Both the position numbers and the translations under genes were made by a program. This document shows, piece by piece, positions 35,381 to 45,017 of a stretch of 64,000 nt of DNA (positions are counted from its first letter, which is position 1; the number at the start of each line of letters is the position of its first letter). The DNA is from Salvator merianae (lineage: Eukaryota > Chordata > Lepidosauria > Squamata > Teiidae). Location: assembly GCA_003586115.2 (NCBI GenBank), contig QVOM02000025.1, positions 48,534,444 through 48,598,443 on the forward strand. The letters are read 5' to 3'. The notes beneath the pieces were generated by a model, which saw nothing but the letters and a program-made list of their open reading frames with translations, searched no databases and had not been told where the DNA came from.

Positions 35381-35725
35381 TAGAGATGTGCAAAATTTGA
35401 TTATCATCTGCAGTTGCAATCAAGTATTTCACATTTGCAGATATTCACATCAAAACAAAAATGTGCATTCCCAAAACTTTGATCAAATCGAAGCAGTCTC
35501 CTGCTTGTGAAAATAATTTGATCAAGTGTTTGTGTTGTGCTGTGGTTTTGCCCATTTAAAGGGCTTTTTTCAATGTAAAAATTGTATTTTTCTTTTCAAA
35601 AAGGTGCAAGAACAAATGCATTTTTTTTAATTATTATTATTAAATGTTTAGATGATCAAACTAACAAATGGGTTTTCACTTTGACAGTGAAACAAACAAG
35701 GAAATTCCATTCATGCACATCCCTA
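35381..35725. mobile_element. hAT-like element, 345 bp
   Basis: Ends TAGAGATGTGCAAAATTT (35381) and CATGCACATCCCTA (35725). Flanking octamers ATTGAGAG and ATTGAGTG match 7 of 8. It lies at the 5' limit of the recognisable antisense CR1 at 32632-35380. The interior has AAATTTGAT/ATCAAA words in inverted arrangement. Confidence 0.83.
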
Positions 35726-35910
35726 ATTGAGTGTGGGTTTTGTTTTGTTTTGTTTCAATTTTGATAGCACAATAGTCTTTTGTTTGGCTTATCTATGTAT
35801 GTACAAATTCCCATGATTTCCTGGTTGTTAGTGGGTGTTTCAAGGGAAAATCTGAAGGCAATATTGCATTAAATCTGCATCCAATCACATTACAGTTTAC
35901 TTTTGAGCTT
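35726..35910. other. no gene seen
   Basis: Short unique spacer. The (TTTTG)n run at 35737-35755 is the only simple sequence. Confidence 0.5.
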
Positions 35911-35981
35911 TAATGCTAATGCCAATGCCAATGCTAATAATGCTAATAATGATGATGATGATGATGATGATGACGAAGATG
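35911..35981. repeat. (AATGCT)n(GAT)n microsatellite
   Basis: Hexamer units AATGCT/AATGCC followed by GAT units. One reading frame gives an Asn-Ala repeat followed by poly-Asp, but the frame has no gene context. Confidence 0.93.
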
Positions 35982-38584
35982 TAAACAGGCAGAATGGGAT
36001 TGCACAGATGCATTGGGACCCAGAGAATGAGATTCAGGTGGGAAACAGGTTGGCTTTGTGTCTGTGTGCTTCTTCAAGAACAGTTCAGAGAAAAGCATTG
36101 ATTGATGGACAAAAGTCACCAATTAGTTGCTAGCACAGGAAGGGGTTACTTTCATGACTAGTTATGGAAAAGGTAATCCATTCCAAGCTCTTTTTATTAT
36201 TATTTTTTTTGGTGGATGTGTTAAAGTAAATCCAAATTTGTCCTGCTACAACTATTCATTTGTGGTCCAACGGAATGAAAGCAGATGACGTTTTTTTAGC
36301 AGATTCTAACATTATAAGCAACTTGTGTGACTAAGGCCTAGAAATGTATGTTGAAGAGATGCCAAAGCCACAGGCAAAAAAGGTCTTGTATCTCTTCCTG
36401 ACCCTTCCTCCTCCCTCCTCAGTTTCCTGTCTTCATTCCATCTTCCACTTTCTGCATTCTCATTGCTGCTATTTTCTTTTTGTTGTTGTTATTCATTGGA
36501 ACCATAATAAAATTAGCATTTGCACTCAAATAAATAAATACTTAGATGTGGTAAGGTGTGATAGATAATATTCCCTATTCACCTGTAATCCTCATTAAAG
36601 GCCATAAAATACAGTTTTCTGTTTTTCTAATTCTTTAATGTGAATTAGAGGCAGACTGGGAACACAAGTGTGTAGCATTACTGACACTAAGACACTTTTG
36701 ACAATCTTTAATTGTGTGTGGATGCAGCTTAAGAGTTCCTGAAATATGGTCAATCTGTATAATTCCTGGTTTTACACTAGCTAAATGTGAAATATCATTG
36801 CTTATTCCTCCAGATGTTTCTTTCTACAACTTTCCTTTGCTGCAGAGTAAATGTATTGCCTAAAGTCTTCCCCCCTTTGGTCACTTTATAAAACTGCTTT
36901 TGATAGTCTAGATGCTCTAATTCGTCAAGGCTCTTCTTATGTAACTACATTCCTCATCTACTATCCCCATGACTCTCTTATTTAAATTGTTCAGACATTT
37001 CACCTGAGTAAAATCATCAAAATGTGACTCAGATGTATGCCTTGGGCAAAAAGTGGTGGCAGCTTGTCTCTTCACACCTTCTCATTAAACTTCTTAGATT
37101 GATGTCTTTATTATCCTCATCTCTTTATACCAATTTGTATACCATAAATTCAATTAAAGCTCTGATGGCCTAAAGGGAACTGCTGTTTTGTTGAGTAAGC
37201 TGGTAGATGCAAGTCTCAGCCTCTTTTGTCTGATGGGTAATCTCTGCTGATGTTACAAAGCTGACCTTGTAAAGGTCCCTGATACTGACACATCAGGTAA
37301 ATGTTACTAATGCAAGCATCAAGCTGGAAAACTTGACAAATATAGACAAGTAAAGTCAACCAGAAACAATATAGGACAATGTCATCTCCTTGTTTCAGAA
37401 GCTTATTTCTTGAGAGATTCAAGGGTTATTTTCACTTGGAAAACAAACATTACAGTGGGATGAGTGATGAAAAACTTGTCAAAGGTCACTATGTTTTACT
37501 ATCTGGAAAAAAATAGTAATAGAGAGTAATAGAGATATTCAAATTATACAGCTTTAAATTTTCTTTAAGAATATCAATTATGAAAAAAAAGATCAGTAAT
37601 GTTTGCAGTATATAAATGTTTATACACTTACAAAAATTAAATGGTTACATAGCACAAAAGAAAGATACCCTAAACATTCATATAGGTAGCAAGTAATGAT
37701 GACTGTGAACTTTCTACCAAATTCAGTGAATCCTGCCAATCTTTTATTTTTTTTCTCTTTCCTGTTCTATTTCACTTTATCTGTGTTAAATAAGGCAATT
37801 TGTTCTGTTGTGAAAGTCAAATTTAAGAACATTGTATTGATTTGGTAGATAATTTCTTCACCCTAGCTAGACCACACTGGGACCACACTGACTATGTGTC
37901 ATCTCATATAGGATTGTGATGACCCCATATGCACCTGTATGGCATCTTCTTCACTACTGAGGACAGATTATGCTTCCTGGAGTAGAACAGATGCCTAATG
38001 GATGTAGTGGTCACCACAGTCCCAACACGTGCTAGAATCTGTTACCAGAAGTGCAGCTTTTGAAAAGCAGTAAAAAACACTTTGAAAAAGTGAGTGTGAG
38101 CTTAGTTTGCTCCTGAGGCTACCATATGGAGGATCAGTAGCCTCTGGATCTACTTATATGGCCAGGACCCACAACACAAATTGCCAAAATTGGCTAACTC
38201 TAGAACAGTTTTTAGCAGCTTATGTCATGTCCACAGCTGGAAACTTTGAAGTCCAGAACTTTCATTCCCCATCCTCATATTTGACCAGGCTAGGATATCA
38301 AATATATGTCTCCTCTTCTCAGCCAAAGCAGGGCCTCTAGGGCCTCATTTACATACCCTGGGAAGATAGCAAGAGTCACTATGACCAAAAGATAAAGTCA
38401 AATTGAGCTGAGAAGATTCTTATGCTTTCTGTAGATCTAACAAAGCACATGTCTGAAATATAACAAGTTAGCAGGACATTATCTTAAGGCAGTCAGCAAC
38501 TCAGGGCTTATAATCTGGATTGGATAGAGAACTACTTTGGTTCTTTCTTTTTGGTTCCTTCTTTTTTTGTTTGTTTTCCTTGTT
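35982..38584. other. no gene seen; unique DNA
   Basis: No mobile element or gene recognised over 2.6 kb. This is the longest repeat-poor stretch in the right half of the window. Confidence 0.5.
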
Positions 38585-38621
38585 TTATTTATTTATTTAT
38601 TTATTTATTCATTCATTCATT
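38585..38621. repeat. (TTTA)n(TTCA)n microsatellite
   Basis: TTTA units followed by four TTCA units. Confidence 0.95.
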
Positions 38622-38719
38622 AAAAAGATATGAAATAGAAAGCCAGCAGGATGGAACATATGTGATATACTGCACTGAGTGCCATTTGAACAACTTTCTG
38701 ATTTTTGGGCAGAGATTGT

Positions 38720-38890
38720 GGGTCTGTGCTTGATGCAAGGTGTTCCTGGTGATCAGGGAATGAGTTTGATCCCTTTGAGGCCAAGGTAGCTCAAATGAGA
38801 CAGCTGAGAAAGGCATACAGACATGTGGGTTCGGTTCTTGGGTACATGATAGCAGAGTCCCACATGCAGGGTTAGAGCTCTTTGGTTGTT
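38720..38890 (+). other. possible tRNA-derived SINE-like segment
   Basis: AAGGTAGCTCAAATGAGA (38783-38800) resembles an RNA polymerase III A box and GTGGGTTCGGTTC (38826-38838) a B box, about 30-40 bases apart as in tRNA genes. The sequence does not fold into a convincing cloverleaf by eye. It lies just upstream of CR1 ORF1 and may belong to the CR1 leader instead. Confidence 0.25.
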
Positions 38891-38950
38891 ACTGAGAAAG
38901 AAGTTCTTGGGAAATGAGCATATCAGTCTAGGGTAGGGGGAAGTTCTCCC

Positions 38951-39560
38951 TTGGAAGAAACCCATTCTTTGGAGTGCAAAAATAATTTATCTTGCAATGA
39001 GTCCTCTCCTCCAAGGAGAGTGGGAGCTCTGATAGTAGGTGATTTATTCATTAAGAATAGAGATAACTGTGTGTGTGGTAGGTATGTTGAATACAGGATG
39101 ACTTTCTTATCTGGTGTGAGGATTGTGGGCATCACACACAATCTAGATAAGTTGCTAAACAGTGGTAGGAAAGAGTCAGTAGTTGTGATGCATTTATGCA
39201 CCAATGGCATCCTGAACTGCAGTGAAGAGGTCCTGCAAGCTAAATTTAAGTTTCTCAGGACCAAGCTAAAAGCCAGAATTTCAAGGTAGCTTTCTCTGAA
39301 ATGTTACCTGTTTGATGCACAGGACCAGCTAGGCAGGAAGAGTTGAAATGTCTTAATGTATAGTTGAATCAGTGGCGCTAGGAGCATATTTTCTATTTGT
39401 TAAGCATTAGAGAACTTTTTTTTAAAAAAGGCTGGATCTGTTCAAGAGGGATAGGCATCACTTGAACCAAATTAAGACCAAACTGCTGCAGCTTAAAATC
39501 AAGAATTTGGCAGAGCATATTTTAAACCGATACCAGGGGGAAAGCCAACAGAAGAAAACA
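38951..39560 (+). pseudogene. CR1 ORF1 esterase-domain remnant
   Basis: An open frame from 38951 to 39289 (112 codons) follows CR1 ORF1: SSPPRRVGALIVGDLFI, then VGITHNLDKLLN, then VVMHLCTNGI (the HVGTND-like block), ending KLKARISR. A second segment at about 39432-39540 in another frame reads LDLFKRDRHHLNQIKTK, the D-x-x-H block near the end of the domain. In GDSL esterases the Ser of the first block and the Asp-His of the last form the catalytic triad. Here Asp and His persist (DRHH at 39450-39461) while the Ser position reads Leu (TTA). Frame breaks between the segments show that it is dead. The protein would act with LINE RNA in the ribonucleoprotein. Confidence 0.82.
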
Positions 39561-39699
39561 TCCAATTCAGAAACAGTCATTGCTTGGGAAAGAGTTTGAT
39601 AAGATTTTTATATATTCTAAAGGTGAACTGGTAAAAACAAAGTAAATATATTCAGAATATGATGAATATTCAGTGAGAATCAAGTAGAATGAGATGCTG

Positions 39700-40148
39700 C
39701 ATACCACTAAGCATCTGTGGACTAAAATAGATGAACTGGAATTCCTGGTTTTATAGGAGAATATAGACATAGTAGATATAACTGAAATCTGATGGACTAA
39801 TGAGATTCAGCGGAGCATAGTGATTATTGGCTATGAAGCTTATAGGAAAGGCAGAGCAGAATATAATGGAGGAGATGTCAAACTCTACATAAAAGAGAAC
39901 ATTGAATTTAATTATCTTGAATTACTCAAAGGGGCAGGCGAATCCTCAGATTCACTGTAGGTAGGGATACTGAGTTTTTTTTAAAAAAAGTTAATGCTGG
40001 AAAAATACTATTGTCCTACTAAAAATGGTGCTCAAGGAGATATGGCGCTAGAGAAGAAAATTAAAGAAACAACCCAAAAAGGAAGTCTTAAAATACTGGG
40101 ACACTTCAATTACTCACACACTGACTGGGTTCAGTCAAAGCATGAGAC
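39700..40148 (+). pseudogene. CR1 ORF2 endonuclease N-terminal remnant
   Basis: Codons 39778-39795 read I-T-E-I-stop-W, the APE-type endonuclease block ITETWW with its catalytic Glu kept and the first Trp turned to a TGA at 39790. Downstream words encode a GYEAYRKGRAEYNGG-like stretch and then L-G-HFNYSH (GDFNYP block, Asp changed to His) around 40102-40119. The reading is damaged by frameshifts. The domain nicks target DNA in intact CR1. The transposon at 40152-41331 separates it from the next coding segment. Confidence 0.8.
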
Positions 40149-40151
40149 AGA

Positions 40152-41331
40152 GGGCCTGTTCACACTTGTAACTAGTGAGCGTCAGGAATGCTCACTAGAC
40201 AAGTGCATTTGCATGAGAGGACAGCCGTAGCGACTGGCAGTGGACCTCATCCGCTGCCAATACCTACTACCACCAGACAAGTAAAAAGGTGTCCAAATCC
40301 TCACCTGAAGCTCAAAGTGAGCTTCAGGTGAGGATTTGTCTGCATTTACCTTCTCCACAGTGGTGGTGGCCATCTTCTGGGTGATCAGCCCACCCATCAT
40401 GCATGCGTGATCTTATGATCACACAATGCATGATGGGCAATGGGTCCTACCCCTTTGTGTGGGCCTGAATGGGCCCGCAGGAGGCCCCAGTCAGGCCTAC
40501 GCTGCTGCGATCGGGCCTGGGATGCTGGATGGGACTGTGCTGCGCCCCGTCCAGTGTTCTGGTGTCCGATTGCGGGCACAAAGGGTGGTTGCTACAGCAA
40601 TGGCCTGTGAGTGTCAGGCTCCTGCCATGGCGACTGGGAGGCCCAAGCAATGCACACATAGATGACGCAACTCGCATGTGCACAATGGGCCTCTCTCCCC
40701 TGTGGTGCAATCAAGCCTTCCCGATCAGGCCCACAGTGTCCAAATGGGCCCACCCAGCTTCATTGGGGTGATCAGGTCACACTGATCAGGCTGGGCGGGC
40801 CTGATTGGGGAGCTGCGGGCCCAATCGGGAAGGCACAATCACCCTACGGGGAGGGGAAGAAGCCCAGTATGCATGCACGAGTTGTGTCATTGGCATGTGC
40901 ACTGCATGGGCCTCCCAGTTGCCATGGCAGTGGCCTGACACTTGCAGGCCATTGCCACGGTGACCTCCCTATGCACCCGTGAGCAGGCACCAGAACGCCG
41001 GACAGTGTGCAGCATGGCCCCATCCGGTGTCCCAGGCCTGATCGTGGCTGTGTGGGCCCGACTGGGGCCTCACACGGGCCCATTCCGGCCCACATGAAGG
41101 GGTAGGCCCCATTGCCCACTGCGCGTGCACGTGAGTGTGAAGCTGCTGCAGTTGCCATGGTTGCAGCCAGATGCTTGTCAGCTGCTGTCATGGTGAGCAT
41201 CAGGCATGGATAATGGCGTTCGCACTCGTGAATGCCATTATCCAACCTAAGACAAGTTTTCAGGCCCCATAATGCAGATGGGTGTGTTCCACGCTAGAAT
41301 GGGCTAATTAGTGGGAAGTGCAAAGAGGCCC
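40152..41331. mobile_element. non-autonomous GC-rich DNA transposon, GGGCCTGTTCGCAC superfamily (copy D)
   Basis: The 1180-bp element is flanked by AGA on both sides (40149-40151, 41332-41334). Left end GGGCCTGTTCACACTTG, right end AAGTGCAAAGAGGCCC. It has an internal palindrome TCACCTGAAGCTC/GAGCTTCAGGTGA at 40300-40330, a hairpin around GATCTTATGATC (40410-40421), and many TGGGCC/GGCCTGATTGGG words. Bases 40152-40450 match the copy at 62013 closely. High CpG suggests recent activity or selection-free GC-rich origin. It has overlapping open frames on both strands but no domain I can recognise. Confidence 0.88.
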
Positions 41332-41567
41332 AGAGGTCCAGTGCTTAGATACCATAAATGGATATGCACTGGAACACAACGCTTGGAAAAATGAAAACTT
41401 ACAAAGCAAATCCAACACTATTATGTTTCATTTCTAGAAAAGGAAAGGAAACTCAAAGGAAATTTGTTGCTCAAAAACCAAACAACCAAAAAATAATCTG
41501 TACATTCTATATTTGTGAGTTTCAGGTATTCTGTTGTTCAAAACTGCAATAATGGTGTCTCAGTTAC

Positions 41568-41753
41568 AATGGCCCTTTCTGCACTTGGCCTTATTGTGAA
41601 TTATATCCCAGAATAGGGACCTGCTATCCACATGCTAGTGTAAACTATGAAAGGTCTTGTCCAGGAACTACCATAGTCTACACTAGCATGCAAATGGCAA
41701 GTCCCTATTCTGAGCTATAATCTGGAATAAGTCCAACTGCAGAAAGGGCCAAT
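41568..41753. mobile_element. 180-bp non-autonomous DNA transposon, GGCCCTTTCTGCAC family
   Basis: 41571-41750 begins GGCCCTTTCTGCACTTGG and ends CTGCAGAAAGGGCC, flanked by AAT on each side. The interior is nearly symmetric: TCCCAGAATAGGGACC at left, GTCCCTATTCTGAGC at right. The copies at 53400, 57977 and 6177 share this plan. No coding capacity. Confidence 0.87.
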
Positions 41754-41841
41754 GTATTCCTAAAATTAAGAAAAAGACCTCCAAGGTCATAAACTGACCT
41801 GCATGGTTAACTAATGTGGTCAAGGAAACAATTAGGAACGA

Positions 41842-41870
41842 GGCCCCTTTCTGCATGGGCCTTTCTACTC
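41842..41870. repeat. lone terminal fragment of the GGCCCTTTCTGCAC family
   Basis: GAGGCCCCTTTCTGCATGGG matches the family end, but no partner end follows within range. Confidence 0.4.
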
Positions 41871-42011
41871 CAGTTGCTTTACTAATTTTATAGAGATTGC
41901 TGAAGTAATGTTGTGAAAATAACTAAGTAGTATTTTAGATATCTATAGTAATATCACAAGTTACATTAATAGCTTATGCATTTTTTTCAGATGCTGAAGA
42001 AGACTGTGCAA

Positions 42012-43141
42012 TAGGGATGTGCATGAAATTTCGAAGCAACGAAATTTCGTACGAATTTCGTTGCTTCGCAACATTCGCATCGAATGCGAAGTGCCCTCTC
42101 TATCGTGAAAGCGAATAGCGAAAGTCACGCCGATTTTCGTCAATTTCCGTGACCTTCGCTACTCACCGCGAACGGCTATTTTTCGTCTTTTTTCGCTGCG
42201 AAAACTGCGATGCAACGAAGCTCGGTAGCTTCGTAGCCTCAAGTCTCTGCCTCTAGAGGTGGAAATTGTAATGCATCACATTAGGAAAGACGGTATTTTT
42301 TTAACTCTTCGCCTGCCTCGCAGCGATCGCACCGCATGAGGATGAGAAACTCAGATGGCTAGGAGTTAATAAAACGTCTTTGATGGTGGTATATAGTTCT
42401 GCTTTTTGAAACGGAGGGCAAGACAAGGCGTCATTTTGCTGCTGCTCGGAAGTAGGGAGGGAGGGCAAGACGAGGTGTCATTTCGCTGCTGCTCGGAAGT
42501 AGGGAGTTATTTCATCCTGCGGCTGCCGCCAGTCTTCTAAATTACGCGCTGAGCTGAAGGCAATTGCTTCGTGCGTCGCTGACTAAGCCTGCCAGCCTCG
42601 TAGGCGAGGTAATAATTTCTGTGCCCCAAACGATCAGCACGGACGGCAGACAGCGACGAGTCGCGACGATAAGTTAAAGGGACAGAAGTTAGCGCGCATG
42701 CGCGCACAGACATGAGCGTCGAAAAGGCATCGAAAATGACAAAAAATCAAAACGAAAAAAATTCCTTCGCTTGCTTTCGCTTGCTTTTGAGCTGCAGTGA
42801 GGAACCCCAAACGTACCTTCATTGCTTTGAATCCCGCTACAAACCGGCCGCCGGTAAAAAGTAAGCTCCGTGCAATTTTTACTTTTAACGAAGCAACTCC
42901 TTAAATTAGCAACGTGGACGGTCAAATATAGAAGGGAGAGGGCAGGGGGATATGCGGCGTTTGTTTTTCGCTACTTATTTCATTGATTTTCCACTTCCGG
43001 TTTTCGAACATTTTCGAAAATTTTCGCTGCGAAAATGAAAATCGCCATTTTCGCGACTTCCGTTTTCGTGCAAAAACGAAGCAACGAAGTTTCGATGCAT
43101 TGCGAAACGAACAGAGAAAATTCATTTCGTGCACATCCCTA
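42012..43141. mobile_element. young hAT-like non-autonomous element, 1130 bp, perfect target duplication
   Basis: Ends TAGGGATGTGCATGAAATTT and ATTTCGTGCACATCCCTA. The octamer CTGTGCAA stands directly on both sides (42004-42011, 43142-43149). The element is extremely rich in CGAA, TTCG and CGCG words while its flanks are CpG-poor. It contains a 47-bp tandem duplication (42413-42506, AGGGCAAGAC...GGAAGTAGGGA) and many short palindromes such as TTTTCGCTGCGAAAA. Its open frames have no transposase motif, so it depends on an enzyme encoded elsewhere. Confidence 0.92.
42413..42506. repeat. 47-bp tandem duplication inside the hAT-like element
   Basis: Two units with the same order of words (AGGGCAAGAC, GTCATTT, GCTGCTGCTCGGAAGTAGG). 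They differ by a few transitions, several at CpG positions. Confidence 0.85.
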
Positions 43142-44555
43142 CTGTGCAATCCTACTTGCATTGTACTGGGATTGCCAGACATCTGTTTAGCCTTCTAAAT
43201 CCAATGATAGTTACAACACACAGAAAATGTGTGAGATTGCTATTCTGGAAAATCTAGCAGTGATACTGGATTTCCCACAATCACGCTGCTTATCTGCATA
43301 TTTGACAAGGTGCATGCCATTTTTTTCTAACGGAAAATTTTTGGAAGCCAAACTCTTTATAAATAAGTATGAGGAGGAAAGGAAAAGGGTAGGCATATGA
43401 CATGCTCCTGGAAGTCCTGAGTGAGGCACTATATATGCCCCTCATCAGATCTGAAGGAAAACAAATTGATGCAAGTGGCAATGTCAGGTTGCTGTTCATA
43501 TCCCATATTATCCCTCATTGTCTGGAGACTGCTTTAATGAACATTTAATACCAAAATAAACTCAAAATGATCCAAAATTATTTGAATATTTGAATAATCA
43601 TCCATTTTGATACTAACAATGGGATACTATTTTACAGGAACTGAAATAAAGTGTAGTTAAATGAACTTTATTAATTTGCACTCTATCCCATCATGCAAAG
43701 TGATACTGTTATGGCAGAATTATTTTTATTAATCTAAATTTTCTTTTAACATGTTTACAACCAGTGAAATTTATCATATGATGGAATGTAAGTGCAGCCA
43801 AATCTGATTAATTATTATGTGTGTATTTCAGAATGGCTTATTGATGAATTTGTATAAATAGCTTTTCAGCCTTAAACATGGAAGGAAAAAAAAAAAAAAA
43901 CCAACAACAGTGTGCAGCAGTTCAAAAATACAAATGATTAATTTAGTAAGTCATGAAACCAAATATAAAATTTAAGCCCTGAAATTTAGGATATTTAAAA
44001 CAAAAGTAGCAGATAAAAACAGTGAAAAATTCTACAGTAAAAATGTCTAGTATTCAGAAATAAATAAAATTGGGAAAATAAATTATTAAGAGAATAAAAT
44101 ATCACATAATATGCAAAGCGATTTTTGGAGAAATTTTCCAAAGTAACTGTGACTTTGTTTCACAATAGTTTATTCTAGTCTCCACATTTCTTGTTTATTG
44201 TAATATGGCCAGTCTTTCTTTAATCTCTTCTTCTGTGGGTTTTTTTTTATACATATACATATATATTTATATTTGTATATGTATATGTATATATCCCTAC
44301 ATAAGCCAGTAAGTGTTGCTAGCCAGGACAGAAGAATAAAATGTGCATATTGGAGAATCACTTTACTGAACAATGTGTCATATTTTTTTTTAAGTCTCTT
44401 CACTTTTTCCCAACATTGATCCAATCTACTTCAGGTTTTCCAAAATCAAACCTGAACTGCCAATTCATGCAGGACACTCCTTCCATCACCCCACCATTTA
44501 TTACTCACTGGCTCTTTGTACTAATAGCCACACTCTAGACATGCCTCCTCTTACC
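43142..44555. other. no gene seen; candidate conserved non-coding stretch 43680-43880
   Basis: Unique A+T-rich DNA. 43680-43880 is repeat-free and holds TTTTTATTAATCTAAATTTTC, TTTACAACC and GATTAATTATTATG words. A (TA)/(TATATG) run lies at 44250-44293. Confidence 0.25.
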
Positions 44556-45017
44556 AATGGGCCTGTTCGCACTTACCTCCGTAGAATGGTCTCATTAGTA
44601 GACTTCAGACCGGAGAGGTTGGAGTCTGCTGGGTGCCATATGCACTTACAGCCAGAGGAACGGACTCCAAGTTGATCAGCAGAGGGAGCGGTGCGGATGG
44701 GAATCCCCTAGTCAGGAAATGAGGTCACGAACCATAGAGGCACATATGCCTAGATAGGTCTAGCAATCTGAACCATAGAGTACTGCTTCAAACCTAGAGG
44801 GACTCCTTTCGGAGCTGACTTTGTAACAGCAGCCAGGCTGCGAAACCCAAAGGGCAAACCCGGTTGCGAAGCAGCAGACCGGGTTGCGAAGCAGCGGACC
44901 ACGCCCGCGCAGCTGCACCAGCCCCTCCTCGCCGCCATTTCGAGCCAGGAAGGGAGTGTGAAAGGACCTTCCCTGATCTTTGCTCGATCGGAATGAAGAC
45001 AAATAATTACTTGTCAT

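Larger units (their letters stand above)
38900..41390 (+). mobile_element. CR1 LINE, sense: ORF1 and start of ORF2, interrupted by a DNA transposon
   Basis: ORF1 esterase sequence is at 38951-39560 and the start of the ORF2 endonuclease at 39700-40148. After a 1180-bp insertion the endonuclease frame resumes at 41332-41390 with GGTCCAGTGCTTAGATACC and ATGCACTGGAACAC. The parallel region of another CR1 copy (60800-60860) shows the same order without the insert. Confidence 0.85.

Noticed and set aside
35903..36133. Frame with Asn-Ala and poly-Asp repeats
   Set aside because: Produced by a hexamer/trinucleotide microsatellite; the flanking residues have no known domain.
40426..41245. Several overlapping frames of 60-133 codons on both strands
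   Set aside because: They follow the GC-rich repeated words of a non-autonomous transposon. Stops are rare there because of composition, and no transposase motif is present.
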